Part shown: piece after piece, positions 54,096 through 61,589 of the stretch
Layout of the letters: every line of letters begins with the position of its first letter
How positions within the stretch are numbered: the first letter of the stretch is position 1
From: CAWDZK01 sp963807005
GTDB taxonomy: Bacteria; Actinomycetota; Actinomycetes; JACCUZ01
Direction of reading: 5' to 3'
Assembly (NCBI GenBank): GCA_963807005.1
Contig: CAWDZK010000006.1
Location: 992,001-1,056,000, forward strand
DNA length: 64,000 nucleotides
Position numbers and translations under genes: made by a program
The notes under the pieces: model-generated
Database searches by the model: none
Seen by the model: only the letters and a program-made list of their open reading frames with translations
What the model was told of the DNA's origin: nothing

Positions 54096-55202
54096 TCAGC
54101 CGAGCCAGTCGGCGAGGACCGCCTCGGTGTCCTGGCCGACCGCGGGAGGCGGGCGGTCGAGCATCGTCGGTGTCCGGCTGAACCGCGGCGCCGGTGCCGG
54201 CTGCAGCACGCCGTCGTGGTCGACGAAGGTCCCGCGCGCGGCGAGGTGCGACTGGGTCGTCGCCTCGGTGAGCGAGAGCACCGGCGCGACGCAGGCGTCG
54301 GTGCCCGCGAACACCGCCGTCCACTCGTCGCGGGTGCGGGTCGCGAAGGCGGTCGCGATCCGCTCGCGCAGGGCCGGCCAGCGGGCCGGGTCGGTGCGCG
54401 CCGCCTCGTCCGGCGGGATGCCGAGGCGACCGGTCAGCTCGTCGTAGAACGCCGGCTCGAGCGCGCCGACGGCCATCCACCGGTCGTCGGCCGTGCGGTA
54501 GGTGCCGTAGAAGGGGGCGCCGCCGTCGAGCAGGTTGGACTCCGGCCGGTCCACCCAGGTACCGGCGGCGAGCAGCCCGTGGAACATCGTCGTGAGGTGG
54601 GCCGTGCTGTCGACCATGGCGGCGTCGACCACCTGGCCGCGACCGCTGCGCCTGCTCTCGTGCAGCGCGGCGAGCAGCCCGACCACGCAGTACGCCCCGC
54701 CGGCGAAGTCGCCGAGCAGGTTCAGGGCGGGCTTCGGGGGGCCGTCGGCCGGTGCGCTGGCGCCCAGCGCGCCGCTGACGGCCACGTAGTCGATGTCGTG
54801 CCCGGCCGATCCCGCCTCGGGCCCGTCCTGCCCCCACCCCGTCAGCCGGCCGTAGACCAGCCGCCGGTTGCGGGCCAGGCAGGCCTCCGGGCCGACGCCC
54901 AGCCGTTCGGCCACCCCGGGCCGCATGCCCTCGACCACGAGGCCGGCCCGGGTGGCGAGCTCGAGCACGGTGGTGACGTCGCCGGCGTTCTTGAGGTCCA
55001 GGAGGACCGACCTCTTCCCGCGCCCGAGGAGGTCCCGCTCGGGCGGTACGGCGGCCAGCGCGGGCCCGCCCGGCCGGTCGACCCGCACCACGTCGGCCCC
55101 GAGGTCCGCGAGCAGCATCCCGGCGAACGGCACTGCCCCGATGCCGGCCAGCTCCAGCACCCGGAGCCCGGCCAGCGGTCCCGATCGCGTGGTCGAGGTC
55201 AC
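54096..55202 (-). CDS. CaiB/BaiF family CoA transferase (alpha-methylacyl-CoA racemase type)
   Basis: This 368-residue protein has family III CoA-transferase features: GLRVLELAGIGAVPFAGMLLADLGADVVRV at the N terminus, DLLGRGKRSVLLDLKN, YGRLTGWGQDGP and the AGHDIDY motif containing catalytic His and Asp of methylacyl-CoA racemases. Those residues favour a racemase over a transferase, but the family is hard to split by eye. The role would be epimerising 2-methyl-branched acyl-CoA or moving CoA. The ATG at 55202 gives the usual start. It converges with the RNase H gene and diverges from the RNB gene with 67 bases between. Confidence 0.9.
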   Translation of the reverse strand: MTSTTRSGPLAGLRVLELAGIGAVPFAGMLLADLGADVVRVDRPGGPALAAVPPERDLLGRGKRSVLLDLKNAGDVTTVLELATRAGLVVEGMRPGVAERLGVGPEACLARNRRLVYGRLTGWGQDGPEAGSAGHDIDYVAVSGALGASAPADGPPKPALNLLGDFAGGAYCVVGLLAALHESRRSGRGQVVDAAMVDSTAHLTTMFHGLLAAGTWVDRPESNLLDGGAPFYGTYRTADDRWMAVGALEPAFYDELTGRLGIPPDEAARTDPARWPALRERIATAFATRTRDEWTAVFAGTDACVAPVLSLTEATTQSHLAARGTFVDHDGVLQPAPAPRFSRTPTMLDRPPPAVGQDTEAVLADWLG

Positions 55203-55269
55203 CGTCCGACCCTAGTGAGGGCAGGTCGGCCGCGATGCTGTCCTGCGGCCCCCTGCGTAGGCTGCCGGG

Positions 55270-56700
55270 GTGCCGCGCAGACATCTCGCCGTCCGGCTTC
55301 AGGACGAACCCGCCGGCCGGGAGCTGCGGGCCGGGTTCGCGCGGATCCGGGAGGAGCTCGGCCTGCCGCCGGACTTCCCGCGGGACGTCCTGAAGGAGGC
55401 CGAGTCGGCTGCGCGCACGCCGGACCTGCCGTCGGACGACCTGACCGACCTGCCGTTCCTCACCATCGACCCGCCCGGATCGACCGACCTCGACCAGGCC
55501 ATGCACCTCGAGCGCCGCGGCTCCGGTTTCCGGGTGCGGTACGCGATCGCCGACGTGGCGGCCTTCGTCCGCCCCGGCGGGGTGATGGACGGCGAGGCGC
55601 ACCGGAGGGTCGAGACGCTGTACAGCCCGGACGAGCGCACGCCGCTGCACCCGAGCGTCCTCTCCGAGGGCGCGGCGTCGCTGCTGCCCGACCAGGTGCG
55701 GCCGTCGCTGGTGTGGACCCTCGACCTCGACGCGGACGGCGAGCAGGCCGCGGTCGACGTGCGCCGCGCCATGGTCCGGTCGCGCAACCGCTACGACTAC
55801 GGCCAGGTGCAGGACCTGGTGGACGGTGGGACCGGCGACGAGCGACTGCTGCTGCTCGCCGAGGTCGGCAAGCTGCGGATGCAGCTCGAGGTCGAGCGCG
55901 GCGGCGTGAGCCTGCCCATCCCCGAGCAGGAGGTCGTCGAGGACGGCGACACCTTCCGGCTGGAGTACCGCTCGACCCTGCCGGTGGAGTCGTGGAACGA
56001 GCAGGTCTCGCTCATGACCGGGATGGCCGCCGCCGACCTGATGCTGCACGGCGAGGTCGGCATCCTGCGCACGCTGCCGCAGGCGCCCGACGGCGCCTTG
56101 CAGCGCCTGCGCCGGGCGGCCCGCGGGCTCGGGGTCGACTGGCCTCGTGCAACGTCGTACGCCGAGGTCGTGCACGGCCTGGACCCGGCGAACCCCCAGC
56201 ACGCGGCTCTGCTCGAGGAGGCCACATCGCTGCTGCGCGGCGCGGGGTACACCGCGTTCGACGGCGGGCTGCCGGAGCACGCGACCCACGCGGCGGTGGC
56301 CGCCGAGTACGCGCATGCCACCGCCCCGTTGCGACGCCTCGTCGACCGCTACGTGGGCGCGGTCTGCCTCGCCCTCTGCGCCGGGGAGGAGGTCCCCGGC
56401 TGGGCTCGCTCGGCGCTGCCGCGGCTTCCCGAGGAGATGGCCGCGGGCGACCGGCTGGCCCACGAGCTGGAGCGCGAGTGCGTCGCGCTCATGGAGGCCG
56501 CGGTGCTGCACGGCCGCGAGGGCCAGGAGTTCGACGCGGTGGCCGTCGAGGTCGACCAGAAGGGCGGGGGCACCGTGCAGCTGTCCGACCCGGCCGTCCG
56601 CGCCGGCTGCACCGGCGACCTGCCGCTGGGGGAGCGGGTCCGGGTCCGGCTGGTCGAGGCCGACACCCAGTCCCGGTCGGTGCGGTTCGCGGTGGTCTGA
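55270..56700 (+). CDS. RNB-domain ribonuclease (RNase II/R family)
   Basis: This 476-residue exoribonuclease has an RNB domain with the metal-binding motif LTIDPPGSTDLDQAMHL (four Asp near residues 66-76) and VRYAIADVAAFV. The length is short for RNase R, so cold-shock and S1 accessory domains are reduced or missing; such short forms are typical of actinobacteria. It degrades RNA from the 3' end. The GTG at 55270 is probably leaderless, with TAGGCT (55258-55263) six bases upstream. A 34-base terminator hairpin follows. Confidence 0.93.
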   Translation: MPRRHLAVRLQDEPAGRELRAGFARIREELGLPPDFPRDVLKEAESAARTPDLPSDDLTDLPFLTIDPPGSTDLDQAMHLERRGSGFRVRYAIADVAAFVRPGGVMDGEAHRRVETLYSPDERTPLHPSVLSEGAASLLPDQVRPSLVWTLDLDADGEQAAVDVRRAMVRSRNRYDYGQVQDLVDGGTGDERLLLLAEVGKLRMQLEVERGGVSLPIPEQEVVEDGDTFRLEYRSTLPVESWNEQVSLMTGMAAADLMLHGEVGILRTLPQAPDGALQRLRRAARGLGVDWPRATSYAEVVHGLDPANPQHAALLEEATSLLRGAGYTAFDGGLPEHATHAAVAAEYAHATAPLRRLVDRYVGAVCLALCAGEEVPGWARSALPRLPEEMAAGDRLAHELERECVALMEAAVLHGREGQEFDAVAVEVDQKGGGTVQLSDPAVRAGCTGDLPLGERVRVRLVEADTQSRSVRFAVV

Positions 56701-56712
56701 CCGCGGGGCACA

Positions 56713-56746
56713 CCCATGGCCCCGGCAGACCTGCCGGGGCCATGGG
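56713..56746 (+). terminator. Hairpin terminator after RNB gene
   Basis: Arms of 16 bases (56713-56728 CCCATGGCCCCGGCAG and 56731-56746, exact complement) are separated by two bases (AC), 12 bases after the RNB stop. No T-run follows, which is usual here. Confidence 0.75.
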
Positions 56747-56759
56747 CGAGGGCGCCGTG

Positions 56760-57137
56760 CTATGGGCCTGGTGCGGGCGCCTGCGCCAGGTGTTCCTTCG
56801 CGACCCACGACCGCGTCAGCAGGTTTCGGTGCTCGCGCGCGAGGCTGTACCCCGCCCGCTCGTACACTGCGTCCTGCTCGAGGCCGCTGAGCTGAGCCTG
56901 CATCGACTGCTGCGAGCTCTGCACGGAGGCGACGTCCGCCTGCACCGAGTCGACGTCGTTGCTGTTGAGGACGCCGACCCCGAGCGAGACGCCGATGCCG
57001 ACCCCTGCAAGTCCGACAGCGGTCAGGCGGGCAACTTTCGCCCACCTGCTCGTCGCCGCCGGCGACGGGGCGACAGGTTCGGTCGTCCGGGTGGACGGGT
57101 CCCTTGTCGTGACGGGTGCGTTCTGGAGGAGTGTCAT
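56760..57137 (-). CDS. Single-pass membrane protein, hypothetical
   Basis: This 125-residue protein has a Thr/Pro/Ala-rich N terminus, one hydrophobic segment (VARLTAVGLAGVGIGVSLGVGVL, about residues 36-60) and a soluble C-terminal part with coiled-coil-like Gln/Ser residues (VQADVASVQSSQQSMQAQL). No signal peptide cleavage is evident, so it is likely membrane-anchored. The ATG at 57137 is preceded by GGAGG. Nothing suggests a function. It is divergent from rnpB, with about 150 bases between them. Confidence 0.68.
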   Translation of the reverse strand: MTLLQNAPVTTRDPSTRTTEPVAPSPAATSRWAKVARLTAVGLAGVGIGVSLGVGVLNSNDVDSVQADVASVQSSQQSMQAQLSGLEQDAVYERAGYSLAREHRNLLTRSWVAKEHLAQAPAPGP

Positions 57138-57289
57138 GGCTCTCACCTCCTCGTGAGGGGAGCCGGAGCAGCCGAGCCGGTCGCTCTGCTCCCACCTCCA
57201 ACGTCCCGCCCACCGGCCTGCGGGGCAAGATGCCGGACGTCACGAGCCGCCCGCGATGGACCCTTTCTGGCGGGCTAGAGTGGGGGCAC

Positions 57290-57664
57290 GGCGGACGAGC
57301 CGGCCGGACGGTCGCGTCGAGGTCCTCGGACCTCGCCGAGGAAAGTCCGGGCTCCACAGGGCACGGTGGTGGGTAACGCCCACCCGGGGTGACCCGCGGG
57401 ACAGTGCCACAGAGAGAAGACCGCCGGGCCTTCGGGCCCGGTAAGGGTGAAACGGCGGTGTAAGAGACCACCAGCGCCCGGGGTGACCCGGGCGGCTCGG
57501 CAAACCCCACCCGGAGCAAGGCCAGACAGGGAGCGTTCGAGGGCGGCCCGCCCGAGCTCCCGGGTAGGCCGCAGGAGGCTGTCGGCAACGGCAGCCCGAG
57601 ATGGATGACCGTCCACGCGCCTCGGTGCGTGACAGAACCCGGCTTACAGGCCGACTCGTCCGCC
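57290..57664 (+). ncRNA. rnpB: RNase P RNA (catalytic subunit)
   Basis: The terminal helix GGCGGACGAG (57290-57299) pairs with CTCGTCCGCC (57655-57664). Universally conserved type A landmarks are present: GAGGAAAGTCCGG (57338-57350) and ACAGAACCCGGCTTACAGGCC (57632-57652). It processes tRNA 5' ends with the RnpA protein. A TAGAGT -10 at 57276-57281 lies nine bases upstream of the 5' end. Exact ends are inferred from pairing and may shift by a few bases. Confidence 0.95.
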
Positions 57665-57725
57665 GCCTGTTATCGGCCGCCCGGCAGGTGTTCCCCGCAG
57701 CTTCGTGGGGGTATATGCCTGAGCC

Positions 57726-58019
57726 ATGGGGGATCGGGACACCGACGCGATGCGCATCGCCCTGGGCATGGTCCGGGCCGACTGGCAGGGGGACGAGGAC
57801 GCCTGGAACCAGCTCTGGGCGGTCACCGAGGACCCGGGCGAGCTGGCCCGTGAGCTCACCCGGCTGTGCCGGCAGCAGCTCGACCGGCTGGCCTCGGTGG
57901 CGGGGGTCTCGACCGCCGAGATGCTGCACCGGATGGCCGCCCAGCTCATCCCGCACCCGGAGCCCGGACAGGTCAGCCTGGTGGACGTCGAGCACCGGCA
58001 GGGCAGCAGCAACCGCTGA
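57726..58019 (+). CDS. Hypothetical protein downstream of rnpB
   Basis: This 97-residue helical protein (DTDAMRIALGMVRADWQGDED, ELARELTRLCRQQLDRLASVAG) has no recognised domain and no membrane segment. The ATG at 57726 is eight bases after a TATATG -10-like element, so transcription from its own leaderless promoter is plausible. Its stop is 34 bases from the convergent map stop. Codon use matches its neighbours. It may be a small regulatory or accessory protein, but no function is claimed. Confidence 0.65.
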   Translation: MGDRDTDAMRIALGMVRADWQGDEDAWNQLWAVTEDPGELARELTRLCRQQLDRLASVAGVSTAEMLHRMAAQLIPHPEPGQVSLVDVEHRQGSSNR

Positions 58020-58053
58020 GTGACCGGGACCGGGGCGGCACCGGCACCGCCGG

Positions 58054-58914
58054 CTAGCCGGGCGACGCCGTCAGTGTCAGGATCTCCGGCTCGCCCGAGG
58101 TCACCAGGATCGTGTGCTCGAACTGCGCCGACTTGCGACGGTCCCGGGTCACGACGGTCCAGCCGTCGTCCCACATCTCCCACTCGGGGGTCCCGAGGTT
58201 GAGCATCGGCTCGATCGTGAAGGTCATCCCCTCCTCGATCACGGTGTCGTGCGACTCGTCGTCGTAGTGCGGCACCACCAGCCCCGAGTGGAACGCCGTG
58301 CCGATGCCGTGCCCGGTGAACTCCCGGACGACGCCGTAGCCGAACCGCCGTGCATAGGACTCGATCACCCGACCGACGACGCTGATCGGGCGCCCTGGAC
58401 GGACGGCCTTGATCGCCCGGCGCAGCGCCTCCTCGGTGCGCTCGACGAGCAGACGGTCCTCCTCGGCCACGTCTCCGACGAGGAACGTCGCGTCGGTGTC
58501 GCCGTGCACGCCGCCGAGGTACGCCGTGATGTCGACGTTGACGATGTCGCCGTCGCGAAGCTCGGTGCTGTCGGGGATCCCGTGGCAGACGACCTCGTTC
58601 ACCGACGTGCACAGCGACTTCGGGAAGCCCTTGTAACCGAGGGTGGACGGGTAGGCGCCGTGCTCGACCAGGAACTCGTGGCCGATCCGGTCCAGCTCGT
58701 CCGTGGTGACCCCCGGGGAGACGTGCCGGCCCACCTCCGCGAGGGCCTGGGCCGCGAGCCGGCCGGCGACCCGCATCCGGTCGATCGTGTCCCGGTCCTT
58801 GACCTCGGGGCCGGTGAACCTCGCCGGGCCCGCCTTGCCGACGTACTCGGGCCGCAGGATGGTGCCGGGGACCTCGCGCACGGGGGACAGCCGGCCAGGA
58901 GTCAGGGTGGGCAT
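58054..58914 (-). CDS. map: Type I methionine aminopeptidase
   Basis: This 286-residue metallopeptidase removes N-terminal methionine from new proteins. It has an N-terminal extension of about 35 residues typical of actinobacterial Map proteins and the metal ligands in NVDITAYLGGVHGDTDATF (two Asp), GHGIGTAFHSG (His), FTIEPML (Glu) and SAQFEHTIL (Glu). The ATG at 58914 is eight bases downstream of TAGACT (minus strand, 58923-58928), implying a leaderless message. It diverges from the small gene at 58949, with only 34 bases for both promoters. Confidence 0.96.
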   Translation of the reverse strand: MPTLTPGRLSPVREVPGTILRPEYVGKAGPARFTGPEVKDRDTIDRMRVAGRLAAQALAEVGRHVSPGVTTDELDRIGHEFLVEHGAYPSTLGYKGFPKSLCTSVNEVVCHGIPDSTELRDGDIVNVDITAYLGGVHGDTDATFLVGDVAEEDRLLVERTEEALRRAIKAVRPGRPISVVGRVIESYARRFGYGVVREFTGHGIGTAFHSGLVVPHYDDESHDTVIEEGMTFTIEPMLNLGTPEWEMWDDGWTVVTRDRRKSAQFEHTILVTSGEPEILTLTASPG

Positions 58915-58948
58915 GGTGCCGAAGTCTAGTTCGGGGTAAGGATGCCCT

Positions 58949-59134
58949 ATGAGCGACGACGACCAGCAGTGGTACTACTGCCTCAACCACAAGGCCGTGG
59001 AGCAGGGCCTGTCCTGCGCGAACTCCGAGCGGCTCGGGCCCTACGCCACGCGGCAGGAGGCTGAGGCGGCACTCGCCACCGCGGCCGAGAAGACCGAAGC
59101 CTGGGACAACGACCCCAGGTGGAAGGACGACTGA
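58949..59134 (+). CDS. Small soluble protein, unknown function
   Basis: This 61-residue protein is highly charged, with Trp-rich segments (QQWYYCLNHKAVEQ, EAWDNDPRWKDD). I recognise it only as a small actinobacterial protein of unknown role. A TAAGGAT -10-like element (58937-58943) ends six bases before the ATG, in the divergent promoter shared with map. Its end is followed by two hairpins (59140-59160 and 59173-59202). It does not look like a chance frame. Confidence 0.75.
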   Translation: MSDDDQQWYYCLNHKAVEQGLSCANSERLGPYATRQEAEAALATAAEKTEAWDNDPRWKDD

Positions 59135-59139
59135 GCCGT

Positions 59140-59160
59140 GCTGCGGCGCTCCGCCGCAGC
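59140..59160 (+). terminator. 9-bp hairpin after small gene
   Basis: GCTGCGGCG (59140-59148) pairs with CGCCGCAGC (59152-59160) around a 3-base loop. It begins six bases after the stop of the 61-residue gene and precedes a larger hairpin. Confidence 0.55.
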
Positions 59161-59172
59161 CGTGACGCAGAA

Positions 59173-59202
59173 GGGGGCCGCCCGGACGACCGGGCGGCCC
59201 CC
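59173..59202. terminator. 13-bp hairpin between convergent genes
   Basis: GGGGGCCGCCCGG (59173-59185) pairs with CCGGGCGGCCCCC (59190-59202) around loop ACGA. It lies between the small gene and the H1-like gene, which converge, and so probably stops transcription from both sides. Confidence 0.75.
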
Positions 59203-59219
59203 TCCTACGTGTGGGGCGA

Positions 59220-59705
59220 CTAGCGCTTCCGCGCCGTCTTCTTCGCCGCCGTCTTGCGGGTCGACTTCTTGGCGGTCCTCTTGGCGGGGGCCCGCTTGGC
59301 GGTCGACTTCTTGGCGGTCTTCTTCGCTGCGGACCGCTTGGCCGGAGCCTTCTTCGCGGTCTTCTTGGCCGTCTTCTTGGCGGTCTTCTTGGCGGTCGAC
59401 TTCTTGGCCGTCTTCTTGGCGGTCGTCCGCTTCGCCGTCTTCTTCGCCGCCGTCTTGCGGGTCGACTTCTTGGCGGTCTTCTTCGCTGCGGACCGCTTGG
59501 CCGGAGCCTTCTTCGCGGTCCTCTTGGCGGCGGTCTTCTTGGCGGTCGACTTCTTGGCCGTCCGCTTTGCCGCCGTCTTCTTGGCCGTCTTCTTCGCGGC
59601 CTTCTTGGCGGACTTCTTGGCTGTGCGAGCGGTCGTGGACTTCCTCGTCGTGCTTGCCGCCGCATGGGTCACTTTCGCGGTGGTCTCTTCTTCTGTGGCC
59701 GGCAC
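59220..59705 (-). CDS. Histone H1-like Lys/Ala-rich DNA-binding protein
   Basis: This 161-residue protein is almost entirely Lys/Ala/Thr/Arg repeats of the AKKTAKK and APAKRSAAKKTAKKS kind after a short acidic/Ser start, ending in RKR. The composition matches eukaryotic H1 tails and bacterial Hc2/H1-like proteins that bind and compact DNA non-specifically. No folded domain is visible. The DNA repeats reflect the protein repeats. The GTG at 59705 is preceded by AGGAGG. A 224-base upstream region is AT-richer than average. Confidence 0.85.
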   Translation of the reverse strand: MPATEEETTAKVTHAAASTTRKSTTARTAKKSAKKAAKKTAKKTAAKRTAKKSTAKKTAAKRTAKKAPAKRSAAKKTAKKSTRKTAAKKTAKRTTAKKTAKKSTAKKTAKKTAKKTAKKAPAKRSAAKKTAKKSTAKRAPAKRTAKKSTRKTAAKKTARKR

Positions 59706-59929
59706 ACGCGCCTCCTGGACTCGTACGTCGACCTCGTGGTCGACGTCTTCACCGAAAAGATCGCACTACCACGCGCGCGTTACCAGCATTTCGCACCAAC
59801 GTTTTTCGGTGGCGCGACGCAGCCGTGGACGTCGAAGTCGACACTCGTGTGCGTCGACGGACAGGGGTGTCGCTGAAAACTGTTGCGGGGCAACGCATGT
59901 ACGACGAGAACGAAAACAAGCTCGCGTCG
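59706..59929 (-). promoter_or_regulatory. Upstream region of the H1-like gene, AT-richer
   Basis: This 224-base region carries no gene and holds short A/T runs unusual for the window. An exact inverted repeat CACCGAAAA (59750-59758) and TTTTCGGTG (59803-59811) flanks the likely promoter. Minus-strand -10-like motifs (TGGTAACG, TGGTAGTG) occur between them. Regulatory function is inferred. Confidence 0.4.
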
Positions 59930-60544
59930 TCAACGACGTGGTGCGGGTCCGCTGACGCGGTCGAGAAAACGTGCAAGTCGGTCGCGCATCGCGACGCGTG
60001 TCGCGCTCTCACCGGCCGCGACGCTGACCAGGTGCTGCACGGTGTCCATGTCGACGTACGTCGACGAAGCCTGCGTCACCAGTCGTGTCTGCTGACGTGT
60101 CGGCACCACGAGACGGTCGTGGACGAGACTCGCGAGCTCCTCGTCGCCGTCGTCGATCGACAGGATCGTCGCCCCGATGCGCCGAGCGTCGGCGACGCGT
60201 TCGAGCAGTCCTTCGGGAGCGTTGTCGGGTGCGACGACGAAAACGGTCTCGTCCCGTCGCGCCGCCTCCAGACGGGCCATGCCGACGGACAGGTGCGGCG
60301 GCGCCTCGGTGGGAACGGACCAGCGCACCAGCGTCGGCCGAAGCTCTGGCACACCCGCGAACCGCGACTCGTCGTCCAGGTGCGCGGCGAGGTGCCACGG
60401 CTCCTCGGTAGGTGTTCCCACGAGCAGCAGGCCGCCCGCCGCCGGCGTCGACCGCCGTAGGGTCGCGGCGAACTGGCGAGTCCGCTCGACCCAGCCGGTT
60501 GTCGCGAGCAGCTCGCGGATGACGTGTACACGCTCCGAGTCCAC
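59930..60544 (-). CDS. Hypothetical protein with a SIS-like segment
   Basis: This 204-residue soluble protein has no domain I can name with confidence. Residues about 90-160 (ETVFVVAPDNAPEGLLERVADARRIGATILSIDDGDEELASLVHDRLVVP) follow the strand-helix rhythm of SIS sugar-isomerase-like domains. The segment lacks the complete sugar-binding signature, so any phosphosugar role is only a guess. It lies in the nadE-panB-H1 gene run on the minus strand, 75 bases after panB. The ATG at 60544 gives a compact protein. Confidence 0.68.
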   Translation of the reverse strand: MDSERVHVIRELLATTGWVERTRQFAATLRRSTPAAGGLLLVGTPTEEPWHLAAHLDDESRFAGVPELRPTLVRWSVPTEAPPHLSVGMARLEAARRDETVFVVAPDNAPEGLLERVADARRIGATILSIDDGDEELASLVHDRLVVPTRQQTRLVTQASSTYVDMDTVQHLVSVAAGESATRVAMRDRLARFLDRVSGPAPRR

Positions 60545-60619
60545 GCGGACATCGTGCCGGTCCGGACGCCGCGGCGCAGCGCGACGCGCGAGGCCGGTCA
60601 GCCGGTCAGGCCTGACCGA

Positions 60620-61504
60620 TCAGCTGAACGAGTGCTCCTCCGAAGGGAAGGTGCCGGCCGCGACGTCGGCGGAGAACCGGCGGGCCGCGTCGGTGAGCGT
60701 GCCGCGCAGGTCGGCGTACTGCTTGACGAAGCGTGGCATCGGGCCGCCGCGCAGCCCTGCCATGTCCTGCCATACGAGGACCTGGCCGTCGCAGTCGACA
60801 CCGGCTCCGATGCCGATCGTCGGGACGGCGAGCTCGCCCGTGACCCGCTTGGCCACCTCGGCGGGGACCATCTCGAGGACCACGGCGAAGGCGCCGGCCT
60901 CTGCCAGCGCGACCGCATCGGCGACCAGCCGGTCCGCCTCGGCACCGCGGCCCTGCACGCGGTAGCCGCCGAGTCCGTGCTCGCTCTGCGGCGTGAAGCC
61001 GATGTGGGCCATCACCGGGATGCCCGCAGTGACCAGGGCGCGCACCTGCGGGACGACGGACGCCCCTCCCTCGAGCTTGACGGCGTGCGCCTCGGCCTCC
61101 TTCATGAACCGGACCGAGGTCGCCAGCGCCTGCTCCGGCGACGCCTGGTAGGAGCCGAACGGCAGGTCGGCGACGACGAGGGCTCGCTGCGCCCCCCGGC
61201 TGACCGCGCGCACCAGCGGGATCATCTCGTCGACGCTGATGGGCAGCGTGGTCTCGTAGCCGAGCACGTTGTTGGCCGCCGAGTCGCCGACGAGGAGCAC
61301 GGGGACGCCGGCGGCGTCGAAGACCTCGGCAGTCATCTGGTCGTAGGACGTCAGCATCGCGAACCGCTCGCCCCGGTCCTTCATCGCCCGCAGATGGTGC
61401 ACGCGGACGCGCTTCGGGACGCCGGGGCCCGAGCTCCCGGGCCCGGTGCCGTACGGCGCGGGGCTGTCCTCACCCGCGCGAATGCTGTCGATGGGGCTGG
61501 CCAT
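60620..61504 (-). CDS. panB: 3-methyl-2-oxobutanoate hydroxymethyltransferase
   Basis: This 294-residue enzyme adds a hydroxymethyl group from methylene-tetrahydrofolate to alpha-ketoisovalerate, the first step of pantothenate synthesis. The TIM-barrel motifs are clear: MLTSYDQMTAEVFDAAGV, VGDSAANNVLGYETT, HIGFTPQ and IGIGAGVDCDGQVLVWQDM, which carries substrate ligands. The ATG at 61504 has GGAGGT about five bases upstream; a longer frame from 61561 is less likely. It lies 85 bases after nadE. Coenzyme A made from pantothenate feeds the fatty-acid pathway, though the genes are not linked here. Confidence 0.96.
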   Translation of the reverse strand: MASPIDSIRAGEDSPAPYGTGPGSSGPGVPKRVRVHHLRAMKDRGERFAMLTSYDQMTAEVFDAAGVPVLLVGDSAANNVLGYETTLPISVDEMIPLVRAVSRGAQRALVVADLPFGSYQASPEQALATSVRFMKEAEAHAVKLEGGASVVPQVRALVTAGIPVMAHIGFTPQSEHGLGGYRVQGRGAEADRLVADAVALAEAGAFAVVLEMVPAEVAKRVTGELAVPTIGIGAGVDCDGQVLVWQDMAGLRGGPMPRFVKQYADLRGTLTDAARRFSADVAAGTFPSEEHSFS

Positions 61505-61589
61505 GTCGGACCTCCGGGTGTCGCCTCGAGGCTCCCGGACGGAGTCCCCGGACCACGCCATGGTGACACGCGATCGGGGTCGAGGCTGC

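Noticed and set aside
53962..57588. Open frame of about 1200 codons on the minus strand
   Set aside because: It contains no recognisable domain, crosses RNB, rnpB and the CaiB gene and is Arg/Pro/Ala rich like other shadows.
59220..59705. Tandem DNA repeats resembling a repeat array or CRISPR
   Set aside because: Units are not regularly spaced, there are no unique spacers, and the repeats encode Lys/Ala-rich protein repeats.
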